A DNA stretch of 46,613 bases from Bdellovibrionales bacterium (GCA_007128005.1 SKYF01000080.1:1-46613); one strand, 5' to 3'; counted from the stretch's first letter, positions 35,957 to 45,711 are shown. The notes: generated by a model from the sequence alone, not told the origin. Translations and numbers: made by a program.

Positions 35957-36700
35957 CTAAAGAATATAAACTAGACCTAGGTTCAATAGAGTGTTGAAAA
36001 AGAAGTCCTGACCAAAAGAGTCAGGAGGAGGTGGGGGCAGAGCTGGATCAAGATCAAGGGTCGTAGGATCAGGCCCGCGATAGGCAAAAAAACGAAGGTC
36101 AAACCTAAAGGCGAGAGAGGGAGTAAAGTAGACCTTCTGCCCCACCCCAGCATGGGCTCCTATCTTGTACCCCCCTTCACGACTGAGTCCCACAGCTCCC
36201 AGGCCAGCCAGGCCATAGATGGAGAGATTCATGACCGTCTGTTTAGTGAGACTAATCTTTCCATAGTAGGCAGTATTTTGATAGTTAAGGGCAATAAGGC
36301 TCTCCGGAGAGGGCGCTAAGGAGGGATCAAAGGCGGGAAAGCCCTGACCTGCGCGCAACTGAGTCCCATAGCTAGATAGCCCGTCCAACCAATGAGTGTA
36401 GGACAGGTTGATGCCGTGGACTTCTGTCATATGATAGGTTAAATTTCCTACTAAGTTTTGGGGATTATAAAAGGGCTCATTTAAAGATATCCCTCCCCCA
36501 AGGCCCAGCTCAAAACGCCCGCTCTTGGCCACAATGCGGTCCCTGACGCTCACGGAGGGCTCAAAGACAGGCAAGACTGTCTCTGCCGCCAACTCGTCTA
36601 CTGAAAACTCGATAACATCGGCCTCGGCCTGAATGCCAAAAAGGGCTGAAAAACAGCACAGAGCATAACTTAGAATCAATTTATGATAACTTTTTGCCAT
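35957..36700 (-). CDS. Outer-membrane beta-barrel protein, first gene of the gliding cluster
   Basis: This 247-residue protein has a signal peptide (ALCCFSALFGIQAEA) and a barrel region similar in design to the next gene (RFELGLGGGISLNEPFYNPQ; NLTYHMTEVHGINLSYTHWL), ending in NTLLNLGLVYIL. The shared F-E-L-x-x-G and NxPFxN pattern suggests the two barrels are paralogues, as GltA and GltB are. GGAGGGG lies ten bases before the ATG and a promoter at 36724-36753 precedes it, so this is the likely head of the cluster transcript. Confidence 0.78.
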   Translation of the reverse strand: MAKSYHKLILSYALCCFSALFGIQAEADVIEFSVDELAAETVLPVFEPSVSVRDRIVAKSGRFELGLGGGISLNEPFYNPQNLVGNLTYHMTEVHGINLSYTHWLDGLSSYGTQLRAGQGFPAFDPSLAPSPESLIALNYQNTAYYGKISLTKQTVMNLSIYGLAGLGAVGLSREGGYKIGAHAGVGQKVYFTPSLAFRFDLRFFAYRGPDPTTLDLDPALPPPPPDSFGQDFFFNTLLNLGLVYIL

Positions 36701-36723
36701 GATCCACTCACCCCTCCATGGAA

Positions 36724-36753
36724 AGTATAGAGGAGTTTTTGATGGCTTGACCA
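36724..36753 (-). promoter_or_regulatory. Candidate sigma-70 promoter of the gliding-type cluster
   Basis: Minus strand: -10 box TATACT (plus 36724-36729) and -35 box TGGTCA (plus 36748-36753), 18 bases apart. It lies just downstream of the pyrG terminator and 24 bases before the first beta-barrel gene, with no competing signal in the gap. Confidence 0.5.
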
Positions 36754-36761
36754 GAGAAAGG

Positions 36762-36784
36762 AAAAAGCCCGACCTAGGTCAGGC
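36762..36784 (-). terminator. Rho-independent terminator of pyrG
   Basis: On the minus strand, GCCTGACC/GGTCGGGC pair around a central CTAG (one G-T pair), followed directly by TTTTT. It lies 24 bases after the pyrG stop and separates engB-kdsB-pyrG from the gliding cluster. Confidence 0.8.
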
Positions 36785-36807
36785 CCCTCACTCGTCAGAG
36801 ATAAAGT

Positions 36808-38601
36808 CTACTGAGACCTACCTGCACTCCGAGTATCGGATTCACTCAAATTTATCTGCTGTCGATCTCTACTTGCTGAAACAAAAGCTCTAAACAGTGG
36901 ATGGGGTGACATGGGCTTTGACTTAAACTCTGGGTGAAACTGAACTGCAATGAACCAAGGGTGTTCACTGATCTCTACAATCTCAACTAAATCTCTCTCC
37001 TCACAAACTCCCGATAGGACCATTCCATGCTTCTCAAAAATGGCTCGAAACTTATTGTTAAATTCATAGCGGTGACGATGGCGCTCAAAAATAGTGGGCT
37101 TATCGTAAACACTCCGAGCTCGAGATCCTGGAGTCAAAGAGCAGGGATAAGCTCCTAAACGCATCGTCCCGCCCTTGTCCTTAATACCTCTCTGCTCTTC
37201 CATAAAATCGATTACCAGATTGCGGGCTCCATTCTTGGGCTGCGAAAACTCCCTGCTCGTCGCATCCCGAATGCCACAGACATTGCGAGCAAACTCAATG
37301 GCCGCAAGCTGCATTCCAAAACAAATCCCAAAAAAAGGCACTAAATTTTCACGCGCATAGCGAATCGCCTGAATTTTCCCCTCAGCCCCCCTTTCCCCAA
37401 AACCTCCGGGAACTAGAATCCCATCAACACTTCCCAATTTCTCGTCGACATTACCCGCACTGAGTTGCTCGGAATCAATGTAGACCAAATTGACCTTAAG
37501 CCGATTGGCAATTCCTCCGTGGACAAGGGCTTCGTTGAGTGACTTGTAACTCTCCTTCAAGTCGACATACTTTCCCACAAGCCCTATACTGACTTCACCC
37601 TGGGGATTCTTGAGAGTGTCAACCATCTGTTGCCAGCCCAAAATAGATGGTTCTCCTGTCTGTAGCCCCAGCCGTTGTACAACTTTTTGGTCCAAACCCT
37701 CCTTGTGCAACACCAAGGGAACTTCATAAATACTGCTGGAGTCCGTAGCTGCAATCACATACTCAGGTCTTACGCTGCAGAACAGACCGATTTTTGATTT
37801 CAACTCCGGCGAGATCTCTTTTTCACTTCGGCAAATTAAAAAATCCGGCTGAATACCCACTTCTCTTAATTCCTTGACCGAGTGCTGAGTGGGCTTGCTT
37901 TTTAACTCTCCAGCGGCTGCGATATAAGGCACATAAGTCACATGAATAAAAATAGAATTTTCAACACCAACGTCTACGCGCATCTGCCGAATGGCCTCAA
38001 TAAAGGGAAGCCCCTCTATGTCTCCTACCGTGCCTCCAATTTCAACAATGGTGACCTCAGCTCCTTGAGCAGCTTCGAAAATGCTGGATTTGATCTGGTC
38101 TGTGATATGGGGAATGACCTGAACTGTCCCACCTAAATAATCTCCACGCCTCTCTTTGGCTATAACAGTCTCATAAATCTGGCCAGCTGTGATACTGTTA
38201 CTGCGATTGACGCTGACCTGAGTAAAGCGCTCATAGTGACCTAAGTCCAAGTCTGTCTCAGCTCCATCTTCGGTAACATAGACTTCCCCATGCTGAAGAG
38301 GAGACATCGTCCCGGGATCCACGTTGATATAGGGATCACACTTCATCAAACTGACCTTCAAGCCCCGCGACTCAAGGAGAGTTCCAAGGCTTGCCGCAGA
38401 AAGCCCCTTACCAATGGAAGACACAACTCCACCTGTCACAAAGATGTATTTGGGAACCAATGGCTTGGTAGTGGACCGGATAGGAGAGGAAATCTTCTTT
38501 TTTCGGCCAGCGGCACCCATTGCCGTTTTTTCTCTATTTTTGGCTGCTGCCTTTTTCATCATAGATTTCTGAGCCTTAGTTTTTTTACTTTTTTTCATCA
38601 C
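36808..38601 (-). CDS. pyrG: CTP synthase with a Lys-rich N-terminal extension
   Basis: PyrG makes CTP from UTP, ATP and glutamine. The synthetase domain begins [17 protein letters not shown], at about residue 51. The glutamine amidotransferase domain has its Cys in [16 protein letters not shown] and the His/Glu pair in [11 protein letters not shown]. Most CTP synthases start a few residues before KYIF. Here about 50 extra residues, very rich in Lys, Ala and Met, precede it. GAGG is spaced well for GTG 38601 or ATG 38598. A TTG just before VPKYIF has no ribosome-binding site, so the extension is probably real. Confidence 0.95.
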   Translation of the reverse strand: MMKKSKKTKAQKSMMKKAAAKNREKTAMGAAGRKKKISSPIRSTTKPLVPKYIFVTGGVVSSIGKGLSAASLGTLLESRGLKVSLMKCDPYINVDPGTMSPLQHGEVYVTEDGAETDLDLGHYERFTQVSVNRSNSITAGQIYETVIAKERRGDYLGGTVQVIPHITDQIKSSIFEAAQGAEVTIVEIGGTVGDIEGLPFIEAIRQMRVDVGVENSIFIHVTYVPYIAAAGELKSKPTQHSVKELREVGIQPDFLICRSEKEISPELKSKIGLFCSVRPEYVIAATDSSSIYEVPLVLHKEGLDQKVVQRLGLQTGEPSILGWQQMVDTLKNPQGEVSIGLVGKYVDLKESYKSLNEALVHGGIANRLKVNLVYIDSEQLSAGNVDEKLGSVDGILVPGGFGERGAEGKIQAIRYARENLVPFFGICFGMQLAAIEFARNVCGIRDATSREFSQPKNGARNLVIDFMEEQRGIKDKGGTMRLGAYPCSLTPGSRARSVYDKPTIFERHRHRYEFNNKFRAIFEKHGMVLSGVCEERDLVEIVEISEHPWFIAVQFHPEFKSKPMSPHPLFRAFVSASRDRQQINLSESDTRSAGRSQ

Positions 38602-38649
38602 ATTCCGCCTCTACGAAACTCAAATCGCCTGAACTCACACCAACTCATT

Positions 38650-39396
38650 TTAATCGACATAAGACTCGGCCTTCTTCAATAAACTCTCTATTATTTCGAC
38701 GTCCTCTGGTCTATCCAATCCATGAGAGGCATGCTCTGTCATCACTACACGAATCCGTCCCCCTAAATAAAGAGCTCTGAGTTGCTCCAGACTCTCCGCC
38801 AACTCCAATTCAACAGGGGCATTAGCGCAAAAATTTTCTAAAAAGCTCTTTCTAAAGGCATAGATTCCAATATGCTTGGCTGCGCCCGTAGGCACAGCCT
38901 TAAAATTCAGCCGCGAAAAGGGTATGGGATAGCGACTAAAATAGAGCGCGTCCGACTTTAGGTTACAAACAACTTTGACAACGTTGGGGTTGTCCAAATC
39001 TTCTATGGCGAGCCTATTTGCCAGGGTCGCCATTTCCAAAGTCTCATCCTCTATAAATGGTTCAATCAGTTGATCCAAAACCTCTCCTTGAATCAGAGGC
39101 TCATCTCCCTGAATATTCAGAACAATGTCGGCGGACAGATCCTTAACAGCAGCCCAGACACGATCAGTTCCACTGGGAAGTTTTGAATCTGTCATCAAAG
39201 CCTTCACTCCAAGTGCCTCCGCCAGTCTGAATATCTCCGAATGGTCTGTAGCCACAATAAGCTCATCTAGCTTCTGACTCTTTTGTGCTCCTCTCACGAC
39301 CCACTCCAAGAGAGGACGGCCCAAAATCGGGGCTAAGGGCTTTGCTGGAAAACGCGTCGATGCATAGCGACTGGGAATCACGCCAACAATCTTCAT
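38650..39396 (-). CDS. kdsB: 3-deoxy-manno-octulosonate cytidylyltransferase
   Basis: KdsB, 248 residues, activates Kdo with CTP for lipopolysaccharide core synthesis. The N-terminal nucleotide loop reads IPSRYASTRFPAKPLAPI, the metal-binding region LNIQGDEPLI and a substrate motif AKHIGIYAFRKSFL. It overlaps the engB stop by ATGA and lies 48 bases before pyrG, which supplies the CTP it uses. Its presence indicates a Gram-negative with Kdo-containing LPS, in line with lptB. Confidence 0.96.
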   Translation of the reverse strand: MKIVGVIPSRYASTRFPAKPLAPILGRPLLEWVVRGAQKSQKLDELIVATDHSEIFRLAEALGVKALMTDSKLPSGTDRVWAAVKDLSADIVLNIQGDEPLIQGEVLDQLIEPFIEDETLEMATLANRLAIEDLDNPNVVKVVCNLKSDALYFSRYPIPFSRLNFKAVPTGAAKHIGIYAFRKSFLENFCANAPVELELAESLEQLRALYLGGRIRVVMTEHASHGLDRPEDVEIIESLLKKAESYVD

Positions 39397-40004
39397 GCTT
39401 CACCCCCATGTCGTTGCTTGATCCAGTTTTTAAACACAAACTCCTCCACCTCGGTGACTCCGAGCCGTTTAGAAGCTGAGACCACAAATACTTGGCTTAC
39501 GCCAACCGCCTTTGCCTTTAGATCTCTCAAAACTTTTGCCTTTTCATTGTTACCAACTTTATCAGCCTTATTCAGAACCACAACCACTGGCATGGAGCGC
39601 TGAGAAACCCAATCGACCAACTCCTGCTCTTGAGCTGTCCACTGGCGTCGAATGTCCATAATAAGTACAAGTCCTTGGAGACTCCCCCGCAGGGCCAGAT
39701 AGGACTCAACCATCTGCCGCCAGGACTCCACCTCAGCCCCCGAGCGGGCGGCATAACCGTAGCCGGGCATATCCACCAACCGATAGTGGTCCCCAATTAA
39801 AAAGAAGTTCAACAACCGGGTCTTCCCTGGCCGACCACTCACTTTGGCCACTAAGCTGAGGCCAAGGGCGTTGATAAAAGAGGACTTTCCCGCATTGGAT
39901 CGGCCCGCAATCGCCACTTCAGGCAGGTCTGGGGCCGGACAGCCCTTGAGGTCTTTTGCACTTTTAATAAATCTTATACTGCGCAGCACAGACTCATTTA
40001 TCAC
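39393..40004 (-). CDS. engB: Ribosome biogenesis GTPase EngB (YihA/YsxC)
   Basis: EngB, 203 residues, is a GTPase needed for large-subunit maturation. G1 is GRSNAGKSSFIN, G3 DMPGYGYA, G4 NKADKV and G5 VSASKRLG. Length is normal. The start is GTG with no strong ribosome-binding site. A 199-base divergent region separates it from the sigma-54 activator. It leads a short kdsB and pyrG operon. Confidence 0.95.
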   Translation of the reverse strand: MINESVLRSIRFIKSAKDLKGCPAPDLPEVAIAGRSNAGKSSFINALGLSLVAKVSGRPGKTRLLNFFLIGDHYRLVDMPGYGYAARSGAEVESWRQMVESYLALRGSLQGLVLIMDIRRQWTAQEQELVDWVSQRSMPVVVVLNKADKVGNNEKAKVLRDLKAKAVGVSQVFVVSASKRLGVTEVEEFVFKNWIKQRHGGEA

Positions 40005-40119
40005 GCCGAGTCTTTGGGATCAACCGCTTGAGGAGTCCAAACTTTAAGACAAACTGTGCCAGGTTGTAGACTCCACTCCCCCTTTTAGACGAAGGACAGA
40101 CCCTTGCTCCCCTGTTCAG

Positions 40120-40136
40120 TTGGCACGGAGATTGAA
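40120..40136 (+). promoter_or_regulatory. Sigma-54-like -24/-12 element upstream of the FHA activator
   Basis: TTGGCACGGAGATTGAA matches the sigma-54 consensus (TGGCACG, four bases, TTGCW) except that the -12 GC is GA. It ends 67 bases before the ATG of the activator. The -24 half is perfect; the mismatch is at a normally invariant base, so function is uncertain. Confidence 0.35.
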
Positions 40137-40203
40137 ATCCTAGACTTATGAACTCATAGGCCCTGTCAATTTTTCAAGGATACAAGGAAAGGATTTTAGC
40201 ACT

Positions 40204-41562
40204 ATGTCCACCCAGCCCCTCCCCGGAAACCCGCCCCCCCATTCCACCGACAAAAATCTCACCCCCTTTTTGATCCCTCAAAACCCAGAGAGTCTAAATA
40301 ACCAGGGGCACCAAGCCCCCTGGGCCATTCCACCCTTTGCCCTCATCGGCAGACAGACCGATTGCCATGTGCAAATTGACGACCCCTTTGTCTCCTCCCG
40401 ACATGCCCGCATAGAACAGAAAGCGCAGAGCTTTGTGCTCAAGGACCTCCGAAGTACCAATGGCACATTCGTCAATGGCCTCCGGGTGAATGAAGCTCCC
40501 CTCAAAGACAATGACTCTATCCAAGTCGGAAAGACTCACTTTATTTTTTCACTCAATCGCCCAGAAACCGCATCCATTCGCCCTTTTTCCTCCCGGGATG
40601 CCTTGTGGCAACGCCAGCTTGATAAACTGCCCCACTTTGCCAAGAGTGAACTTCCTGTACTTATTCTGGGCGAGTCTGGAACGGGCAAAGAGCTTTTGGC
40701 CCAACAGATTCACAAGCTCTCATCGCGGCGACGCTTTCCCTTTATCAGTGTCAACTGCTCTGCCTTAAGTGAATCTCTCGTCGAAAGCGAACTGTTCGGC
40801 CATGTGAGAGGAAGCTTCACTGGTGCTCACTGCGATCGCCGAGGAGCCTTTGAAGCTGCAAACGGAGGAACTCTTTTCCTAGATGAGATAGGTGACCTTC
40901 CCCTGAACCTCCAGCCCAAGCTTCTCAGAGCTCTTGAGAACTCTGAGATACGTCCCCTGGGCTCCGACAAAGTTCGCACCATCGATGTCAGAATCGTAGC
41001 AGCTACTCATCAGAACCTGGTCTCTGACGTGGAATCGGGAAAATTTCGCCTGGACCTGTACTATCGCCTTCACGTGCTGTCTATCCACCCTCCTCCTCTA
41101 CGCCAGCGCATTGCAGACCTTGAGTCCCTCCTCTATGGGTTCTCCCGCCAACACAGAGTGAGCTTCTCAGTTGAGGCTCTACGCACACTGAAAGCCTACT
41201 CCTGGCCCGGAAACATACGAGAGCTCAAGAACTTTGTGGCGCGCTGCGGAGCCCATAAAGGCATTGGAACCCAGATTGAGGAGTCTGATTTGGAGGACTT
41301 GCTACAAGCTCCCCTCGCCCACATCCCCCAGACCATGAGACAGGACTGTCGACGCAGGACTGCGAGAACCTCATCACTCATAAAAGAGATTGAAAAAGAC
41401 CTGATCCTTCGAAGTCTAAAGGCAAACAAAGGCAATCAACGAAAAACCGCCTACGAACTGGGAATTCCAAAGAGCACTCTTCATGACCGGCTCAAGGGCT
41501 ACAGCCTCCAACAAGACCTCAATCATTCGCCCCAATCTGAGCCTAAGGCTTTATCACCATAG
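40204..41562 (+). CDS. FHA-domain sigma-54-dependent transcriptional activator
   Basis: A 452-residue enhancer-binding protein. An FHA domain at about 45-117 ([31 protein letters not shown]) takes the place of a response-regulator receiver, so its input is probably a phospho-threonine partner or kinase. The AAA+ domain has Walker A GESGTGKE (156-163), the sigma-54 contact loop as GSFTGA (203-208; consensus GAFTGA) and Walker [11 protein letters not shown] Fis-type HTH ends it ([18 protein letters not shown]). FHA activators of this type are frequent in myxobacteria and relatives. Its last 20 bases overlap the convergent FliL-like gene. Confidence 0.92.
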   Translation: MSTQPLPGNPPPHSTDKNLTPFLIPQNPESLNNQGHQAPWAIPPFALIGRQTDCHVQIDDPFVSSRHARIEQKAQSFVLKDLRSTNGTFVNGLRVNEAPLKDNDSIQVGKTHFIFSLNRPETASIRPFSSRDALWQRQLDKLPHFAKSELPVLILGESGTGKELLAQQIHKLSSRRRFPFISVNCSALSESLVESELFGHVRGSFTGAHCDRRGAFEAANGGTLFLDEIGDLPLNLQPKLLRALENSEIRPLGSDKVRTIDVRIVAATHQNLVSDVESGKFRLDLYYRLHVLSIHPPPLRQRIADLESLLYGFSRQHRVSFSVEALRTLKAYSWPGNIRELKNFVARCGAHKGIGTQIEESDLEDLLQAPLAHIPQTMRQDCRRRTARTSSLIKEIEKDLILRSLKANKGNQRKTAYELGIPKSTLHDRLKGYSLQQDLNHSPQSEPKALSP

Positions 41563-42475
41563 TATTAATATGAACGTCCATGACTCTACCGTGAGTCAGG
41601 GTTTGATTTAATTCCGATTGGACTGAATCCCTGAGCAGATCTACCCCTCCTGGTCCATTGATCTCGGGATAAGTGAGGGCCTCCACAGCTCTTTGTACCC
41701 GATCAAGAAGCTCCCTCTCGCGCCGTTGAACCTCAACAGCCCCTTCGCGAGTGTCCAAACTTAAAAAAAACTCAAAGGCTCCCATCGGATTTTCATTCCA
41801 TCCCGGCCGTCGGCTCAGGTTCACAATGACCTTTGCAAACAAGACTGTGTAACGAGCCTCCGGAAAAACCAAGAAAAGATCTACAGGAGACGCTGATGGG
41901 TCAATCTTAGATACTAGAATTCCACTGTCTGCAAGTCCAGTCACGGGCACTCCTCCCAGTCCAGGAAACCAAATGCCCCGAATATTCCTCTGGGCCATAA
42001 GGGCGGTGGCTAAAACAAGAGAAAAGAATAAAATACCCGTGATCTTTTTAGCTCTGGGCCAACTTCTAAATACTCCTATCGGTTTTTTCATTTGACTGAC
42101 TAAAGCCGGGCTCATCACCTTCAAATAGGATAAAAACTCTTTAGGTCTGGTCTTAAAAACCATTTTTAGATAGCGGACTTTTATCCACAACCCAAGGACT
42201 AGTGACCACAGCCGATCAAGAGCTCGATCAAAAATAGTGAAAAGGCGATACAGCCGCGGCCATTTCTCAGCCCATTGACTTTGAAATGTAGGATCTATCT
42301 CGCCGGTCATAGACTCATGGTCAGTCAATGAGGACTCTATCGACAAGTTGGAAAAGTCTTCTCCTTCCTTCGGTTGAATATCCCCCAGAGATCCCATGAA
42401 CTCAGGATCACTCTCACTGAGAAGGCTATCCAAATCTTCGATTTCATCTGTATGGCTTCCGGCTTGCTCTGTCAT
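41543..42475 (-). CDS. FliL-like membrane protein with a long acidic N-terminal region
   Basis: The 310 residues split into an acidic cytoplasmic part (about 1-65, [16 protein letters not shown]), a basic amphipathic segment (about 70-140), one membrane helix (about 145-162) and a periplasmic part. The C-terminus resembles FliL: a beta strand ([20 protein letters not shown]), a helix, then [20 protein letters not shown] and a final strand NTMVIKP. FliL family members help stator units in flagellar motors. Normal FliL is about 160-180 residues, so the first half is extra. No other flagellar gene is in the window; assignment is moderate. Confidence 0.6.
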   Translation of the reverse strand: MTEQAGSHTDEIEDLDSLLSESDPEFMGSLGDIQPKEGEDFSNLSIESSLTDHESMTGEIDPTFQSQWAEKWPRLYRLFTIFDRALDRLWSLVLGLWIKVRYLKMVFKTRPKEFLSYLKVMSPALVSQMKKPIGVFRSWPRAKKITGILFFSLVLATALMAQRNIRGIWFPGLGGVPVTGLADSGILVSKIDPSASPVDLFLVFPEARYTVLFAKVIVNLSRRPGWNENPMGAFEFFLSLDTREGAVEVQRRERELLDRVQRAVEALTYPEINGPGGVDLLRDSVQSELNQTLTHGRVMDVHINTMVIKP

Positions 42476-42575
42476 GAACCCATTATGACAAAAATTTACA
42501 CAAACTTGGACTTAATTTTTTCCCTCAGTGACCGATACTTATCCAAATATTCGCGATTTGAGAAGGAGCTCAAGG

Positions 42576-43133
42576 ATGAAACAGCTACTCAACTCCATTT
42601 TAATAGTTCTAGCTACAGGGCTTTCGGCCTGTGTCCATCTAGACCGGCACCCTAATTCTGGCTACGCTCACAAGGGACTACAATCTGCCCCAGGGGCTCA
42701 ACTCAGTGAGCGCGCTCAATTGATCCATGCTGAAAGACTGCTGAACCAGAGAACACTGAGCGAACGCCGCCAGTACTATCGCTATCGATCTGCCTTAAAG
42801 TCCGATCGCGAGAGATTGGCCTTCCTGGCAATTCCAAGCCTGGAAGCCAGAGAGCGTTGGGCTCTAAATAGAGGCTTGGTCCAAAGCGATCAGGCCCACT
42901 CTGAACAAATAGCTGATCTCATCGAAAGCAAAGACATTGCTCTGGGAATGGGAAGAACAGCCGTACAACAGAGCTGGGGCGAACCTGAAAGCATTGAGTT
43001 TTCTGGAGATCCCATTTACGGCAACGAAAGATGGCGTTACACCCGACTTATTGGCTCCCAGGCAGGATACAATCGGCAAATTCGCTACGTTTACTTTGAG
43101 TCCGGAAGGGTCATTGGCTGGGAGAGCCTTTAA
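42576..43133 (+). CDS. Lipoprotein with a BamE/SmpA-like C-terminal motif
   Basis: From ATG 42576 (AAGGAG seven bases upstream; the ORF-track start is 48 bases earlier) this is a 185-residue protein with a lipobox, VLATGLSAC. The middle is Arg-rich and helical. The last 60 residues follow the SmpA/OmlA pattern: IALGMGRTAVQQSWGEPESI, then ERWRYTR and IRYVYFESGRVIGWESL. That fold occurs in BamE and in various unrelated envelope lipoproteins, so a BAM role is not shown. It runs divergently from the FliL-like gene and tail to tail with polA. Confidence 0.7.
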   Translation: MKQLLNSILIVLATGLSACVHLDRHPNSGYAHKGLQSAPGAQLSERAQLIHAERLLNQRTLSERRQYYRYRSALKSDRERLAFLAIPSLEARERWALNRGLVQSDQAHSEQIADLIESKDIALGMGRTAVQQSWGEPESIEFSGDPIYGNERWRYTRLIGSQAGYNRQIRYVYFESGRVIGWESL

Positions 43134-43151
43134 AAAAAGGTCCTTAGATCC

Positions 43152-45671
43152 TTAACCCTCCAACCAATTCTTCCGCCAACTCACATTGACTTTCAGAGAA
43201 ACTTTGAGGTCAGTAATTCCCTCCATAATCTCTATGATACGAGGAACTGCTTCATCGACTACTGACTCCTCCGCCTCGAACAAAATTTCATCATGGACTT
43301 GAAGCAACATGGGAATATCTAAATGGGCATCTAGATCTATCATCACAAGCTTCATAATATCACTGGCTGTGCCCTGAATGGGGGCATTGATTGCCGCCCT
43401 CTCCCCAAAACGGCGAATGTTGCCGTTTTTTGACTTAAGCTCCTCAATGTATCGTCTACGCCCAAACAAGGTCTCCACATATCCATGACGATTGGCATGA
43501 TCGATACTTTCGTCCATATACTCCTTCACCCTAGAAAAACGGCGAAAATAACGATCAATGATATCCTGGGCCTCCACTCTGCCAATATTTAAAGATTCTG
43601 ACAGTCCATAGGCACCTTGTCCATAGGCGATACCAAAGTTGACGGCCTTGGCAGCACGTCTGAGCTCAGGTGTCACCTCATCCAGCGGAACCAAAAATAT
43701 CTCACTGGCCGTGGCTTGATGGATATCTAAATCCTCAGAAAAGGCCTTACACAAACCCTCATCTCCCGTGATATGAGCCAAAATTCTCAGTTCGACCTGA
43801 CTGTAGTCTGCCGAAATAAAAACACAGCCCTGCCTGGCTACAAAGGCCCTGCGCACCTGGCGCCCTCTTTCTGTCCGCACAGGAATATTTTGAAGATTGG
43901 GGTTGAAGCTGGAAAGTCGTCCGGTGGTGGTTGCAGCCTGTCGAAAATGGGTATGAATCCTGCCCGTTTTAGAGTTTACCAGCTGGGGCAGAGCATCCAC
44001 ATAGGTCGATTTCAATTTGCTGAGTTCTCGGTAATCAAGAACCAATCTTGCAATGGGGAACTGGGTAGCGAGCTTTTCCAGAACCTCACTTCCAGTGGAA
44101 TAGCCCGTCTTTGTCTTTTTTCCCTTGGGAAGGCCCAGCTTATCAAAAAGGATATTCGCTAGCTGTTTGGGGCTGGCCACATTGAAAGACTCTCCGGACA
44201 GGCTGTGGATTTCCCCCTCCAACTGAGCGATATCCGTTTCCAGCTCCAAACTCAAACGATTCAACTCGGCGACATCAATGCCAATGCCCTCGTCTTCCAT
44301 CGCAACAAGAATGGGAATCAGAGGCAATTCCATTTCATTCAGGATTTTTTCCCCATTGACCGGCACCAATCGCTTTTTAAGTTCTGCAAACAACTCTAAG
44401 TGACAGGCAAACACTTGCTCAGGCGAGGCCAACTCGGGAATCTTTTTGCTTAAAGTCTCCTGGTAAACCTGGGCCAAACTCTCTACAGACCTTGGCCTAA
44501 GAACGTAACTGGCCAACATTTGATCCCACAGAGCCCGACCTCTTGAGACCCCCTCGCTACCTAAGCCCAAGACCTTAAAGGCCTCTTTCAAATCATAACC
44601 CAGCCAGCGAAGGTCCTTCACAGAAAGCACCCGGCCCACGTCTTTGGGGTCCACTCCATCTATTCGTAGAACCTGTCCCTTAAATCCCAAATATATGCCG
44701 CGGTCCAAAGCAAACACCCACAGCTCAGACTCCTTAGGCAGATTTTCCTCTAAGTCTTTTAAACTCCAGTTGACCACTTCGGGCAACTCCTTTGCCCCAT
44801 CAACAGAGTCTGTGTCCTCTCCCAGCAGCCCCCTCTCAAAAGACTTAAAAGACAGCTCCTCTAAGAGGCCCTTTAACACAGGCCGATTGACTTCACGCAG
44901 TTTTAGATCTGCAAGATTCACCTGCCAATCAATTTCCTTAGGTATAGTCACTAGCTTTTGCGACAGATAGGCCATATCTTTGCTGTTCAACAATTTGGTC
45001 TTCACCGACTTGGAAGTTATTTTTTCAATACTATCGTAAATGCCATCCAAGTTCTTGTACTGCTGAAGAAGATGGACTGCAGTCTTTGGACCTACACCTT
45101 TCACCCCAGGAATATTGTCGCTGCTGTCTCCCACCAAAGCCAGGTAATCAATCATTTGGTTGGGGCGAACACCCCATTTGGCCAGTACAGCCTCTTCATC
45201 ATAGTGAACTTCCTTCATCGTATCATACATGGTCACCATAGGACCTATTAGCTGAGTAAAGTCCTTATCCCCGCTGACAATGACCACTTCCAAGTTCTCG
45301 CGCCGTCCAAACTCCACGAGGGCTCCAATGAGATCATCCGCCTCAAAGCCAGGTTTTTCAAACCGAGCAATTCCTAAGGCATCTGTTATCTTTTTTACGT
45401 ATGGCACCTGGGGAACCAGATCCGCCGGCATCTCCTCCCTATGGGCCTTGTATTCAGGAAAAAGCTCGGATCTGAAGGACGGCTCTTTGACATCAAAACA
45501 GAAGGCCAGGTAGTCCGGCTTTATGCTTCTCAAAAGTTTGACCGTCATGGATAAAAATCCATACAAAGCATTTGTTGGCATTCCCTGTTCATTGCTCAAA
45601 TGAGGAATGGCAAAAAAGGCGCGAAAAAAAAGAGAACTCACATCAACAACATAGAGTTTTTTTATAGCCAC
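43152..45671 (-). CDS. polA: DNA polymerase I, proofreading residues absent
   Basis: PolA, 839 residues, fills gaps in repair and Okazaki-fragment processing. An intact 5'-3' exonuclease (FLAP) domain covers about 1-290 (IVSGDKDFTQLI; LVGDSSDNIPGVKGVGPKTA). The polymerase domain has motif A (ISADYSQVELRILAHI), motif B (RRAAKAVNFGIAYGQGAYGL) and motif C (LLQVHDEILFE). In the middle 3'-5' exonuclease-like domain the metal-binding DTE is not found (ELWVFALDRGIYLG), and the later Asp positions are also changed. GTG start with GAGGG about ten bases upstream. Confidence 0.96.
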   Translation of the reverse strand: MAIKKLYVVDVSSLFFRAFFAIPHLSNEQGMPTNALYGFLSMTVKLLRSIKPDYLAFCFDVKEPSFRSELFPEYKAHREEMPADLVPQVPYVKKITDALGIARFEKPGFEADDLIGALVEFGRRENLEVVIVSGDKDFTQLIGPMVTMYDTMKEVHYDEEAVLAKWGVRPNQMIDYLALVGDSSDNIPGVKGVGPKTAVHLLQQYKNLDGIYDSIEKITSKSVKTKLLNSKDMAYLSQKLVTIPKEIDWQVNLADLKLREVNRPVLKGLLEELSFKSFERGLLGEDTDSVDGAKELPEVVNWSLKDLEENLPKESELWVFALDRGIYLGFKGQVLRIDGVDPKDVGRVLSVKDLRWLGYDLKEAFKVLGLGSEGVSRGRALWDQMLASYVLRPRSVESLAQVYQETLSKKIPELASPEQVFACHLELFAELKKRLVPVNGEKILNEMELPLIPILVAMEDEGIGIDVAELNRLSLELETDIAQLEGEIHSLSGESFNVASPKQLANILFDKLGLPKGKKTKTGYSTGSEVLEKLATQFPIARLVLDYRELSKLKSTYVDALPQLVNSKTGRIHTHFRQAATTTGRLSSFNPNLQNIPVRTERGRQVRRAFVARQGCVFISADYSQVELRILAHITGDEGLCKAFSEDLDIHQATASEIFLVPLDEVTPELRRAAKAVNFGIAYGQGAYGLSESLNIGRVEAQDIIDRYFRRFSRVKEYMDESIDHANRHGYVETLFGRRRYIEELKSKNGNIRRFGERAAINAPIQGTASDIMKLVMIDLDAHLDIPMLLQVHDEILFEAEESVVDEAVPRIIEIMEGITDLKVSLKVNVSWRKNWLEG

Positions 45672-45711
45672 AGAAGAAGGCCCTCTCTAGGGTGATTCTA
45701 AAAGGAAAGAT

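Noticed and set aside
40054-40063. CCTGGCACAG on the minus strand upstream of engB as a second sigma-54 promoter.
   Set aside because: No TTGC-like element at the right distance.
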